Position numbers and translations under genes: made by a program. Positions 24,216 to 38,034 of a stretch of 64,000 nucleotides of DNA are shown here, one piece after another. Origin of the DNA: Physcomitrium patens (taxonomy: Eukaryota > Streptophyta > Bryopsida > Funariales > Funariaceae); assembly GCF_000002425.4 (NCBI RefSeq), contig NC_037265.1, positions 974,835 through 1,038,834 on the forward strand, written 5' to 3'. How positions within the stretch are numbered: the first letter of the stretch is position 1; each line of letters begins with the position of its first letter. The notes beneath the pieces are model-generated. The model did no database searches. It saw only the letters and a program-made list of their open reading frames with translations, and was not told where the DNA came from.

Positions 24216-27200
24216 AGTAGTGTCACAAATGGAATTAAATGGAAAATTTCATTTAATAGATTTTTATTCAAAATAAATTTCAATAACAAAAATTAGTTAC
24301 AAAATCTATAAAAAAGAACTTCTTACAAATTTTAATTTTTTTAACAATAGCACTATTATTTAAAAGGTGTTTTCAATCTAATAAGTATTCATATATATTA
24401 TAAGAACCTCAAGTATTTTATGTCAAAATATGTTCAAAATTACTACTAAATCCATTAGAATATTTCTGGAAAAACTTAAATTTAAGATTACATATCAACA
24501 AAGAAAATAAGTTTTATTAGATGCTATTATCTTATATTAAAAGAAAAAGATGCAGCTTTTGATCAAGAATGAATTATTATTTTGAAGCTAGAGTAATTTC
24601 ATCTTTGAACATTGAAATTAGTATTAACTATTAATTAAATTTTTTTTAATTAAGTTCAATTAAATTTTTCCTCATATCTTCTTGGTCATGATATTAAAAA
24701 TGATTCTTATAAAGCTCATGATACTTTTAAAGTTTAATTTTAAAATAATCTTTTTTATTTTAAAAAACACTTATATGAATTAAAAAATAAAGCACAATTA
24801 TATGAACTTGAAGCTTATCACGACTTTCTAACTATACAATATTTTGGATATAATAAGATCTTAAAATTAATCCTAAAAGAATTTTTATAGCCTCAAATGT
24901 AGAAGGAAATTGAAAACTTTGTACAATCATGTGATATTTTTTCAAGATTAAAACTCCTTCTTCTCTACCTTATGAACTTTTCTAACCACTACTTATGTTA
25001 GAGCAACCATGGTCTTTTGTTTCTATGAATTTTATAATAAATCTTCTAATTTCAAGTTCATGTGATTTTATATTTGTGATTATAGATTGTTTCACATAGA
25101 TGATATATTTTGTACCATACACACAAACTATTACAAGTATAAAAAAAAATAAACTTTTCTTTGATAATATTTATTAGTAGTACAAATTATCAAAAAATAT
25201 TATATTAAACAAAAAGATTCAATTTGTATGAAAGTTTTATAAAATTCTATCCAAACATCTCTATTAATTTTTATATTTAATATTATGAAAATATCTTACA
25301 TATTAATATTTGATTATTCTTTGTTAAATAGATATCTTTGCTTTTGTATACATGATAAAATCCTTTGCACCAAACTATATTTCTTCATCAACTTCAAAAG
25401 ATATGTTATCCTAACTTATTTAAATATTTTTCATAAATCAATATATTTCCATATATTTATAATTATATATTAAATTTACTTAATTTATTTAAATATTTAT
25501 TCTACTCTCTTATTTAAATTTCTATATCAAATATATTAATTTATATTCTATAAAAAAATTATTTTTTAAAAAAATATATATTTTATTCTAAATCATCATG
25601 AAATTCATATTCAATCACTACATTCATTTTTAAAGGCTTCTTCCAATTTATGATAATAATACAAATTTTTCTAATTGTACAATCCAACTCTCAATCTTAA
25701 TTCAAGTTACACTTATATTTTAGACTACAACTTCAATAATTGCTATCTTGAAAATTTCAATATATACATATACAAGTAAAGAAACAAATTAATAAGATAC
25801 AAATATGCTCACTATAATAAATAAATATTATCAAATTATAATATTAAATATAATTATAAATCAACATAGCTACTAAATTTTATATTCTAACTAATTCTTT
25901 CAAATATCATTTTTCTATTCAATATTATCTTCTTTTTGTTTTATCTAATAATTGTCCATTATTTGAAATGATATATCCTAAGAAATTGACTTAAATAGTA
26001 TAGAATACATACTTTTCTATCTTAGTATGGAATCCTACATCTTTTAATTTTTGTGATATACAACAAATATAAAATTCATATATTTTTCTATTTTTAGTCT
26101 AAATTAAGATATTTTCTAAATAAAAAATAAAAAAATCATCTAAAAAAATTTAAAAGATATTATTCATTAAATGTTGAAAAATTATTAGTACATTTTTAAT
26201 TCCAAAAGGCATGAAATTATATTCAAAATATCTATTTTTGGTTAAAAACTTAGTCTTTCATTTATCTCCATTATTGATGCATACTAGATTATATGTTCTT
26301 TGTAGATCTATTTTTATATAGAACTAAGCTTGATTTAATTGATCAAAAAGTCTAAATATTAAAAGTAAAATATACATATTCTTAATGGTGAACTCCTTGA
26401 GTCTTCGATAATTGATACTCATTTGCAATAATCCATCTTTTTTCCTTATAATTAAGATTGGAATTCTTATTAAAGATTTGGAATGGTGTACGAAATTCTT
26501 GGTAAGATTCTCTTTAATATTATTTTTAAGTTCAACCAATTTATTTTGTGATAAATTATAAATTGGTCCAAATAGCAATTGAGCTCTTTCTTGAAAGTCA
26601 ATTAAGCAATTGTAGGAACAATATTTCAAAAGAATTACATTTTTTTCTTAAAAATATCTTAAAAGACTTGATATTAGCTTAAAATGCCATTGAAAGTCTT
26701 TCTACCATTAAAAATAAGTGTCGCATAAATAATATAAGGTGATCTTTCTATTATAATATACAAAAGAGCTCTTGCATATATAAATACAAGTTTAATTGCA
26801 CTAAATTTATGATTTTTTATTTTCTTAATTATATTCTTAATTATTAAAAAAAAAATCAAGACTATAAGAAATCCAATTTATAAGAAGATTATATTTTTCT
26901 AGCTACAATAAATCAAAAATAATTAAATTAGAAGGAGATCTAATAATATTAAATATTAGAAAGCTACTATGATTATTAATTGCCACTTCTATAAGAAGAT
27001 TTCATGAATAATATTTCTAAAAGATAATAGACAACTATCTATGACTTCTACATGAAAATGTTTAGTTTTTTTCATTTAAGATATATTATGTCTTTTAACA
27101 ACTCTTTAACTAAGAAAACAGTTGAGGGTCTTGAATCTAGTAAAGTAGTGATTTTTTGATGTTTAGGTCCTAAATTAATATCAATTGTAAAACAAAGAAA

Positions 27201-28480
27201 GGATTTTCAAGAGAAAATATGACCTTTATTAGGTATTGTACAAGGTTCTAATTGCACAATTTTTATTATAGCTAGACAAATTTATTTTTGACATACTATC
27301 TTTTTTCATAACTATACTTTTTATTTTGTGGTTGTGTCGCTTCTTTAGATAATATTGAGTAGTAAGCTTAGATTCTATATAATATAAACACAATCTTTCT
27401 TAATGGCAATAATTATTTTTTTACTAATAGAGAGACCTGAAACATACTACATCAATTTGTATATTATCTACTTCCAAATGTATGTGTTGAAAAAATGTTA
27501 GTATTGCAATTAAATTAAAATAACATTCACGCATACTTCTATAATTCTTGAGTTGAAATTCAAAACTCATTTGTCATACTTTTCAATAAAGTTAATTGCT
27601 TGATTTAATGTTTGAGGGTCAAGTTAATTCAATATCAATTTCTTATCGTATATTGTAATATTTAAAAAAATTATGTAATGAGTACATTATTCCACTTAAT
27701 ATCAGTTGTAAGTTGTCAAAATTGTAAAATATACAATATTATATATAAATTTCTTTGTTGCAAAATATAGATCTTATTTATTGCAATACAAATTTCATTA
27801 TGTTTTCTATACTTGAATCAAAATTCTACCAAAAAATCTCTAAATTATTTAATATTAAATCACATCATTCAAAAAAAAATAAAACTATGATAACTCAAAA
27901 CTTAAAAGAAATATTTTGATAAACTTAAAAGTAGTATACCAATAAACATGTCTTACGATTTTGGAGTTGGATAGCTTTGGAGTTGAAATTCAATTGTCAA
28001 TTATACTTGCTTAATAAATTTCCAAAATTTTAATCTTATACCATCAAACTTCTTGAATAAAGCAATTTTTGGTTCTTTAATGTTTAAACAATGTTCTACC
28101 ATTGAAAAAGTAGCATGATGTAATATAGATGTTAAAGTAGTTCCAATTATCTCTATATCTTAATTAGATGCTAAACTATTGCTCTTTATGGTAGTAAATT
28201 GAGTTGATGCTTAACAAGCATTAAATCTTTCAATTGTTCTTATATTAGTACTATTGCAACCTTCATTTTAATAAGCTATGTTATGATTATATAATAGAAA
28301 AAAAGATGTTTAATATTTCTTAAGTTAAGTAGATGAAAAGACTAGAGAACAAAATAAATTTTACGAACAATATCAATTTAGAAGTAGGTAATCTGTAACT
28401 TCTAATATACTTATGTTATATCAAGAAAAATAAATAATCCACTCTTTATCAAGAAGAGACAGCTTTGATATTGTAAATAA

Positions 28481-28491
28481 ACTCTTATCAA
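28481..28491 (-). promoter_or_regulatory. Self-priming-type primer-binding site (family B)
   Basis: Eleven bases, two bases inside the LTR edge, pairing at ten of eleven positions with the predicted family B RNA start. This is an independent copy of the site described at 9864-9874 and 30624-30634. Confidence 0.6.
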
Positions 28492-28805
28492 TCTATTAAA
28501 GATAAGAACTTGATGAAGGCAAATAAATAAGATTTTTTTCTAATAAAAGATGAAAAAATAAAATAAAATAATATATTAAAAATAAATTAGAATATTTTTT
28601 GCTAAAAATTTTAATAAAAAAAATCATTGAAACTACACTAAAAGCAAGAAAGGAATTGAAAAGAATAAAGAAGGCTTTATTCTTGGCTCTAAATATATTA
28701 CCAATCTAAGAATAATGTAGCAATGTTCTATCGGACCTCCAACATGTGTGCAATTTACAAGATACATATCTTAACTTCCAAGGCAATTTTTTTATAAGTT
28801 GTGGT

Positions 28806-29965
28806 GTCATGTTTGAGCACAATAAATAAAAAATAGATAAAAATTATTAAATCTATTAATTCTTAGCTTATGTTATCTTATTTAATAAAATATTTTTAAA
28901 AAATGATTAGAAATAAAAATTAATTAATTAATTAAGTATTAGATTAGAATAAAGATTAATAAAAATATATATAGATGAGTGAATTCTATTATCAATAAGT
29001 ATTGTAGTTGTTAAAAATTAAAAATAAGTTTATATAAGGAGAAATTAGCATTTAGGATAATTAATTTTTAAAGTATCTATTTAATGTAAAAAAATTTAGA
29101 TGTTTTTTTTAATAGATATATATATAGGTGTACAAAGTTTTATAAAAAAATAAGTTATGGCTTGTGAAAAATAAAGATTTAAACAAGGACAAGAGGTCGG
29201 GCAATAAGCTAATAGAGAGAAGAATTGAGGCAATTGACATTAAGTAGTGACTTGGGCTTATAGAGATGGATAGATGATAAGGTGTCCAGGTGGCACCTAA
29301 GAGGTCTCGAGTTCAAATTTCCATGGTGGTACATGGAGGGACATGAAGAAAGAATATTCACCAAAAATCTTCAATCAATTTATTAAGAATATCTAGAGAG
29401 ATGGTCCTACAATGCTTGCATTATGAGATTATGTTGGATGATAAGGGCACTTGTCATCTATAGGCGGGAGTGAGGAATCTCTCTTAATAGTGGCATGATG
29501 TGCGATGCCCATGCCTTCTATATATTCATCTTCTTAATAGATTGGTATATAGCTTCCCTCAAAAAGAAAGAAGCTACAAGTTGGTAGTAGCTTAAAATAA
29601 GATGGCAACAATTCTCTGGAATCCTCAATCCTAATTTTTTTTTTTTTTTCTTTCAAGACATATATATATACTCAAATAAAAATAAAAGGATTTAGAGTCA
29701 AGGATTTGGAAGTAGAATTTAGAGTTTGGAAGTAGGGTTTAGGTTTAGGGTTTAAAGGTAGGATTTAAGATTAAGAATTTTGAGAAAAGTAAAGAAACCA
29801 TCTTAAGAGGGGAATATAAGGACTCTTCAAGGGAGTTTTGGCTCTCTTGTATTTTTTTTGCAAATATTTAAAGAAAGAAATTTTTTGATATAAGAGCAAG
29901 TAAATTTTATAAAGAATTTATGTTTTATAGAGTGTTATGAATGTTTTAGAATTATAATATAATAG
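28806..29965. mobile_element. Unclassified insertion within a family B LTR, with a tRNA-like (SINE-like) segment
   Basis: Sequence that interrupts a family B LTR. It includes TCTCGAGTTCAAATTTCC (about 29306), resembling an RNA polymerase III B box of tRNA-derived SINEs, and a short TTTAGGG-like run (about 29737-29755). Near 29895 a GATATAAGAGC stretch faintly resembles the initiator-Met tRNA binding site used by many plant LTR elements. These clues disagree (SINE versus LTR element), so the class is left open. Borders are approximate. Confidence 0.35.
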
Positions 29966-30060
29966 AGCAATCAATAACAATAAAAAACCTTGTGTTTTTC
30001 AAGGCAAACTCTTTTTCTATAATAATGTACATTATATTATTAGCTTATATCACAAGTTAC

Positions 30061-30621
30061 TATCACAGACATACTCATGTAAGGGAGTAATTATGTATAC
30101 AAATAGGTAGAAGTAAGTAAAAATAGGTAAAAGTAAATTAAATCTATAGGATTTGATATGAAAGCTTCTTAGAAGCTCCATAGATGTTGCTTTGACTTTA
30201 TAGGTGTCTTTAATTGATTTTTTGGATTAGAAACGTGGTCAAAAAGTTGGCCATGTGCCACACATGTTGTTAGCTTGAAGACCAAGCTAACAATATAATC
30301 CACACGTAGAAAAACTTACCTTGTAAGTCAAGGCATATATCCTACAAAGTCAACACATATTGAAGGTCCTATAGAACGTCACCACATATCTCCTAGTTAG
30401 ATATTATATATAGAGACAAGAGTGAAGCCTTCTTCACTCTTGTCAACTCCTTTCTTGCTTCCAGTCTATTTTCAAGGGTCTCTAGTTTTCTTATCTTTTG
30501 GCAATAGCCATTCCAGTTTCTCTTTCAATATACATAATTGTTTATTTATATTTTATTACCTTTCTTTGAGTGAAGGCTCACTTGTCTGAATTACTTTTTC
30601 ATCAAGTTCTTATCCTTGACA
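30061..30621 (+). repeat. 5' LTR of the family B element
   Basis: 561-bp LTR. TATATATA at 30405-30412 is followed 31 bp later by ACTCTTGTCAA (30436-30446), the predicted RNA start. It ends CTTGACA. Confidence 0.88.
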
Positions 30622-30623
30622 GA

Positions 30624-30634
30624 TTGATAAGAAT
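30624..30634 (+). promoter_or_regulatory. Self-priming-type primer-binding site (family B)
   Basis: Starts two bases after the 5' LTR and pairs at nine of eleven positions with ACTCTTGTCAA in the LTR upstream. No match to the usual tRNA-derived TGGTATCAGAGC site is present here. Confidence 0.62.
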
Positions 30635-30798
30635 ATACTTATAATATCAAAGCTTTGTCTTATCTTGATTAAGAGTGGATTACTCCTTTTTCTTGATAAG
30701 ATACAAGCATATTAGAAGTTACGGATTACCCTCTTCAAAACTGATATTATCCTTAGTATTTTTTTTTGTTCTCAAGTCCTCTCTTCTATTTGTCTTGA

Positions 30799-31765
30799 GT
30801 GATATTACACATCTTCTCTTTTCTAAGTATTATCATGGCAAAACTTGTTGAAATGAAGAGTGCAATGGCACAAATGCAAGAGCAATTGAGGGAGTTAATG
30901 CTTGCAATGCATCAACTCAATTTACCACCACAAGAAGTAACAAGATTGGCAGGAAGTGAAGATATAGAAATGATTGGAGCTGCTTTAAGATCTATACCAA
31001 ATCATATCCCTTCTCCTATGGTCAAACGTCCTACAAATGTTAGAGAACCAAGAATTGTCCTACCGGAAAAGTTTGATGGCACCAAATCTAAGTTTCGAAG
31101 ATTTATCAATCAAGTGCAACTTGTGATTGAACTTCAATCCCAAAGCTATCCAACTCCAGGATCGCAAGTTAGATCATTGGTATGCTTCTTTTAGGTTCAA
31201 AAATATTATGGTTTCATCTTCTCTTGAACGACGAGATCTAATATTGGATAATCTAGAGGCTTTTTTGGTGAAGTTTTGATCCATGTATGGAGAACATGAT
31301 GCAATTCGTTTTGCAACCAATAAGATCCGTATCTTATGACAAGGTAATCGATCAGAAACATTGTATACTTCACAATTTTGATAACTTATAATTGATATCA
31401 AGTAGGATGATACTGCATTTATTAGCCAATTTCTCTATGGATTACAATATGAGGTAAAAAAATTAATGCTCAACTTACCTGATCTTCAAACATTGAGTCA
31501 AGCAATTGACTTTGCTGTGAAGTGCGACAATCACTTTTTTGAATTTCGATCTGAGAATTATACAAGTGGACCTCAACGTAACTATAATTCAATAGCAATA
31601 CCAACATCTCTTCAACACATACATTCGGAAGTAGAGGATATGCAAATTCATGCAGTATGTTTCAAATCTCTTACTGAAGAAGAAAAGCCTTGTCGTCGTC
31701 AAGAAGGATTATGTTTATATTGTGGAGAACCAAAATACACTACTCAACATTATCCAAAGAAATGA
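30799..31765 (+). pseudogene. Family B gag region
   Basis: Begins with an amphipathic, Met/Gln/Leu-rich segment and the conserved PEKFDGTKSKFRRFINQV block (near 31065-31115), which is the capsid-type domain seen also in the 61384-62271 gag (PDKFDGTRSKFRGFVNQI). It ends with a CCHC-like zinc knuckle near 31710-31750. The coding region is broken. Confidence 0.78.
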
Positions 31766-32115
31766 CACAACTACAAAATAAGGAGTATGGTTGTTAAAGA
31801 AGACAATATGTCAAAAAATGAGTTTGTTTAGCTACAATAGGAACTGTGTGGCTGGAACCTTGTACAACATCTAGTAAAGGTCCTATTCTCTCCTTACAAT
31901 CCTCTCCTTATTTTATATTGAATGTTATTTTAAGACCTAAACATTACAAAGCCTGAGCCTTGTTAGATTCAGGAGCCTCAGCGTATTTCGTAGATAAAGA
32001 ATTTACTAAAAGATATAGCATATCTTTAGTAAAGAAAATTAAACATGTTCATGTAGAAGTCATAGATGGTGGTCCATTATTTTCTTGAAATATTACTGAC
32101 AAAACTCTTCCTATT

Positions 32116-34375
32116 GTCAAGGAGAAGAACTTGATGAAAAAGTAATTCAGACAAGTGAGCCTTCACTCAAAGAAAGATAGCAAAATATAAATAAACAAGT
32201 ATGTATATTGAAAGAGAAACTGGAATGGCTATTGCCAAAAGACAAGAAAACTAGAGATCCTTGAAAATAGACTGGAAGCAAGAAAGGAGTTGACAAGAGT
32301 GAAGAAGGCTTCACTCTTGTCTCTATACATACTACCTAACTAGGGGCTACGTGGTGACGTTCTATAGGACCTCCAATATGTGTTGACTTTGTAGGACACA
32401 TGCCTTGACTTACAAGGCAAGTTTTTCTACGTGTCGGCCACATTGTTAGCTTGATCTTCAAGCTAACAACATGTGTGGCACATGGCTAACTTGTTGACCA
32501 TGTTTCTAATCCAAATAGTTAATTAAAGACACCTATGAAGTTAAATCAATATCTATGAAGCTTCTAAGAAGCCTCCATATCAAATCTTATAGATTTAATT
32601 TATTTTTATCTATTTTTACTTACTTCTACCTATTTGTATATATAATTACTGGCTTACATGAGTATGTCTGTGATATTATCTCATCTTTTAGAGATGAGTT
32701 CCATGAAGAGCAATCACCATATATTAAAGAAATCTATGATGCAACGAATTGTATTTGCCACATACTCTGATCTTTGTTCTCTTCGAAGATGATTGATAGG
32801 GCCTCTCAACCATCGGTAGTGTGTCATATCAGCACAGGAAGACTACTCAATTATTTGATCATTGTTGAGGCCTTCATAACTTCCTTTGAATAGAACATTT
32901 GGAACACCATCAGGAGTTGTTCCTACCTCTAGTAAAATCACCAAACATCAGAAGTCCCTTACCAAGTCCTGATACCAAACACGTTGTATCTTGCCATCTA
33001 TTTGAAGAAGAATATGTCATTCTTGAAGATCTTCATCTCGATTATGTTATCTTGAAGGTTGTGACAATTATAATGTCTTGTCCGATAGGTCAATAAATGA
33101 AGGCTCTTGAGTAGTATCCATTGATTATTGGTTCTCCATCTCTTAAGCGTCACAACTACAAAGAAGCTACAAACAAGGATTAAAAGTAGAATCTTGTTGA
33201 AGAACAGCAAGTACTTGCTTAGTTACAACCACATAAACTTTAAGCATAGTATGTTGCTAATAGTAAAAAGGTAGCAAAGAGGTAAAGTAAGTTATTATGG
33301 TGGTACCGAGGCTTTACTAAGAAGAGGTAGAAACAGATGTAATATCAAATGGATGGAAGTTGCCTCGTTGGTAAGCAAACCACCACCTATAAGTAAAGAG
33401 TGTTGGAAGTAAGAATCATCTTTTTCTACACTTCTATTAGAGTACAATACTTGCTGATCCTAAGTGTTTGTAGCCTTTAGACTTCTTTTTCTCTAATAAA
33501 TCTTATCTTGCCTAGATGTTGTTTCTTTTATAAAGAAGGTTTTTATCTTGATTTTGATGGCTTTCGTCAATAAAAAGCCTCCACTGCCTTTGCTGCATTT
33601 GCAAGATTCTTTACTGGCTCCCATGTACATTCACTAATATCATATCCATGCCAATGGACAAGATATTCCAATTTATTTTGGCCCCGCCTTGAATCTAAGA
33701 CTTCTTTTACTTCAAATTCTTCATTATTGTCCACTTCTATAGGAGGAGGTGGAGTTTGTCGTCTTCTTGGTATGTCTATTGTCTTGTATGGTTCAAGAAG
33801 AGACACATGGAATACTAGATGGATTTTCATTGACTCCGGTAGATATAAACGATATGCAACTAGATTGATTTGTACAGAAATAAAAAATGGTCCAAGCCTT
33901 CAATAGTCCAACTTGTCACAAAGACGAGTGGTCTTGATATTGCGACGAAGTAGCCATACCTTATCACCCAAGTCGAATGGTCGTTGTTCCTTATGATAGA
34001 TATGCACAATGACTTTTTGTTGTTCTTGAGCTTCTTTTAACTGCGCCTTCATCGTTGCATATAGCTTTCATAAATGAATCGCTAAATCTTTCGCAACAGG
34101 ATTATCAACTTTTGAAAAGTCAAAAGTATCAAGTCATGGATGATAACCATAATTAGTAAAGAAAGGTGTTTATTTTGTAGAAGAATGTACTGTGTTATTA
34201 TAAGCAAACTATGCCAATGGCAAAAGAGTTGTCCAATCATCTTGTTGGTAGTTAATGGTACATCTTAAATATTGCTCCAAAACTTGATTAACACACTCCG
34301 TTTGTCCATCAATTTGAGGATGGAATGCCAAAGATAGTTTTATATCCACTTTTAGAATCTTGAAAAGAGTCTGCT
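32116..34375 (-). mobile_element. Inverted 3' half of a family B element inside the element 30061-39058
   Basis: Minus-strand piece consisting of a full LTR (32116-32675), the extra frame (about 32810-33170), chromodomain (33567-33830) and the distal integrase (about 33830-34375). The LTR's exact outer end (TGTCAAGG in this orientation) abuts protease coding at 32115. At the other side the integrase stops and the host element resumes in the gag-protease linker. About 335 bp of that linker and protease is present on both sides (about 31783-32115 and 34383-34723). Confidence 0.8.
33567..33830 (-). pseudogene. Integrase tail and chromodomain of the inverted piece
   Basis: Encodes MKIHLVFHVSLLEPY, the GPY/F-type integrase tail, then a chromodomain with EVKEVLDSR, KLEYLVHWHGYD and CTWEPVKNLANA. 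The aromatic cage positions (Y, W, W) are present. In chromoviruses this domain recognises modified histone H3 and steers integration. Confidence 0.85.
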
Positions 34376-37300
34376 ATCACAAAATGAGGAGTATGGTTGT
34401 GAAAGAAGACAATATGTCAAAAAATGAGTTTGTCCAACTACAATAGGGATCATGTGGCTGGAACCTTGCACAACATCTAGTAAAGGTCCTATTCTCTCCT
34501 CAGAGCCCTCTCCTTGTTTTATATTAAATGTCATTTTAGGACCTAAATATTACAAAGGCTGTGCCTTGTTAGATTCAGGAGCCTTAGCATGTTTTTTAGA
34601 TGAAGAATTTACTAAAAGATATAGCATATCTTTACTAAAGAAAACTAAACTTGTTCATGTAGAAGTCATAGATGGTCGTCCATTGTCTTCTAGAGATATT
34701 ACTTACAAAACTCTTCCTATAGAAGTAATAATCAATGGTCATAATAGCTTTGTAGTATTTAATATCATTAGATCTCTCTCTAATCCAATCATTTTAGGTT
34801 TATCGTGGTTAGAAAAATACAACCCTCAAATATATTGGATTTTTCAAACTCTTATTTTTTCTAAAAGTATAACTAACAGTGTAGTTAATCAAGTAGAGAG
34901 TTATAAGTCCAGTTCAATTAAACTCGTATTTATAGGTGCAAAAGCTTTCTTCCATGCTGCTATGAAAGAATCACCATATATTATTTATGCAATACATGTT
35001 TCTAATGATGCTAAGTTTTCACGTGGCATTCCAAGCCAATATCAAGAATTTCAAGATGTATGTGAAAAAAAGAATGTGGATACATTCTCGGAACATCGTC
35101 CCTATGATTGCTTAATTGACCTTCAAGAAGGAGCACAACCACCATTCGAACCAATCTACAATTTATCACAAAATGAGTTGACTAAACTCAAGGAGTATAT
35201 TGAAGAAAATCTAGCGAAGAATTTCATACGCCATTCTAAATCTCTTACAGGAGCTCCAATTCTATTTGTGAAAAAAAAAAAATGAAACATTATGGATGTG
35301 TATTGATTATCAAGGATTCAACAAGATTACTATTAAAAACAGGTATCTACTACCTTTAATATCTCGACTTCTTGATCAGTTGAATCAAGCTAAGATCTAT
35401 ACAAAAATAGATCTCTGGAGAGCATACAATCTAGTATGCATCAAAGAAGGAGATGAATGGAAGACTGCATTTTGAACTAAGTATGGACATTTTGAATACA
35501 ATATCATGCCTTTTGGACTTACAAATGCACCAACAACTTTTTAATATCTAATAAATGATGTTTTTTGAGAGTTTTTGGACGATTTTATGGTTTGATATCT
35601 AGACGACATCTTGATCTATTCTAAGAATCCAGAAGAACATGAACTTCATATTCGTCATGTGTTACAAAAATTAAGAGATGCAAGACTCTATGCGAAGATA
35701 GAAAAGTATGTATTCCACACTACTCAAGTCAATTTTTTAAGTTACATCATTTCAAATGATAGATTTATGATGGATCTTAAGAAAGTTCAAACTATTATAG
35801 ATTGGAAGATCCCAAAAATGGTAAGAGATGTCTAATGCTTTTTGGGATTTGCAACTACTATCGGATCTTCATCAAAGACTTCTCTCAAGTTGCAGCTCCA
35901 CTTATATGCTTGACTTGTAAAGACAAACTCCAATGGAATCAAGAAGCAAAAGTTGCTTTTGAATCTTTGAAGACAGAATTTGTTTCTACTCCAATCTTGT
36001 ATCGTTTTGATTTTTTCAAAGCATTCTTTATGGAAACAGATGCATTAGACTTTGCTCTAGGTGTGGTTTTCTCACAAATGGGAACAAATGACAAAATTCA
36101 TCCAGTAGCCTTGTATTGAAGAAAATTCTCAGCAACAGAAATCAATTATGAGTTCCATGACAAAGAACTTCTTGCAATTGTGGATTCTTTTTAAGAATGG
36201 CATCATTATCTAGAAGGTGCTTCCAGTCGAGTCACCATGTATACGGATCACAAGAACCTCAAGTATTTCATGTCAATACGTGTATTAAATTGTTGTCAAG
36301 CTCATTGGAGTATGTCTTTATCAAGATTCGAGTTCATCATCACTTATCGGCTAAGAAAATAACAAGATTTGTTCGATGCCTTGTCTAGACATTCTTATCT
36401 TACACCAAAAGAAGGAGATGCATCTTTTGAGCAACAAAGAATGGTTCTCTTGAAGCTGGAGCAATTTCATCTTCGAGCAATAAAATCAACATTGACTGTT
36501 GATTTAACTTTTCTCAAGCAAGTCCAATTAAGTATGTCTTCAGATCCTCTTGTTCATGATATCATGAATAATTCTTCTAAATCTCATGATCCCTTTAAAT
36601 TCGAGTTCAAGAACAACCTACTTTATTTCAAAGGATGTCTATATGTTCCAGAAGGAGAAGCACATTTACGTATTCTTCAAGCTTGTCATGACTTTCCAAT
36701 AGCATGACATTTTGGATACAATAAGACTTTGGATTTGATATTTAGGGATTTTTGGTGGCCTCAAATGTGGAAGGCAGTCAAAGATTTTGTACAATCATGT
36801 GATGCTTGTTCAAGATCAAAAACTCCTCATCATCGACCTTTTGGACTTCTTCAGCCATTATCCATTCTAGAACAACCATGGTCTTTTGTTTCTATGGACT
36901 TTATCACAGATCTTCCAATCTCAGGTTCTTATGACTCTATATTTGTGATAGTAGATCATTTTACGAAGATGGCACATTTTATCCCATGTACAAAATCTAT
37001 CATACGTGAAGAAAAAACTAAGCTCTTTCTTGACAATAACTATGACTATCATGGATTTTCCAAGGATATTATATCAGATAGAGGAATTCAATTTGTATCA
37101 AGATTTTGGCAGACTCTTTTCAAGATTCTAAAAGTGGATATAAAACTATCTTCGCCATTCCATCCTCAAATTGATGGACAAAGGGAGTGTGTTAATCAAG
37201 TTTTGGAGCAATATTTAAGATGTATCATTAACTACCAACAAGATGATTGGACAACTCTTTTGCCATTGGCATAGTTTGCTTACAATAACACGGTACATTC

Positions 37301-38034
37301 TTCTACAAAACAAACACCTTTCTTTGCTAATTATGGTTATCATCCACGACTTGATACTTTTGACTTTTCAAAAGTTGATAATCCTATTGCGAAAGATTTA
37401 GCGATTCATTTATGAAAGCTACATGCAACAATAAAGGCACAGTTAAAAGAAGCTCAAGAAGAACAAAAGATCATTGCGCATGTCTATCATAAGGAACAAC
37501 CACCATTCGACTTGGGTGATAAGGTATGGCTACTTCGTCGCAATATCAAGACCACTCGTCCTTGTGACAAGTTGCACTATCGAAGGCTTGGACCATTTTC
37601 TATTTCTACACAAATCAATCTAGTTGCATATCGTTTACATCTACCGGAGTCAATGAAAATCCATCTAGTATTCCACATGTCTCTTCTTGAACCATACAAG
37701 ACAATAGACATGCCAAGAAGATGACAAACTCCACCTCCTCCTATAGAAGTGGATAATAATGAAGAGTTTGAAGTAGAAGAAGTCTTAGATTCAAGGCAGG
37801 GCTGAAATAAATTAGAATATCTTGTCCATTGGCATGGATATGATATTAGTGAATGCACATGGGAACCAGTAAAGAATCTTGCAAATGCAATAAAGGTGGT
37901 GGAGGCTTTTTATCGACAAAAGCCATCAAAATCAAGATGAAAACCTTCTTTATAAAAAAAACAATATCTAGGCAAGATAAGATTCTACTTTCAATCCTTG
38001 TTTGTAGCTTCTTTGTAGTTGTGACACTTAGGAG

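Larger units (their letters stand above)
20196..25260 (+). mobile_element. Old plus-strand family B chromovirus with gap and foreign insert
   Basis: Decayed LTR at about 20196-20612, recognised by family B landmarks: a TATATATAG box near 20415, a GAGTGAAG...CACT segment and GGCAATAGCCATTC near 20508. Protease/reverse transcriptase remnants follow at about 21180-22040, then the assembly gap, then RNase H from about 24220 and integrase at about 24840-25260. It is AT-rich, broken throughout and old. Gag is not recognisable. It stands head to head with the family B copy to its left. Confidence 0.7.
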
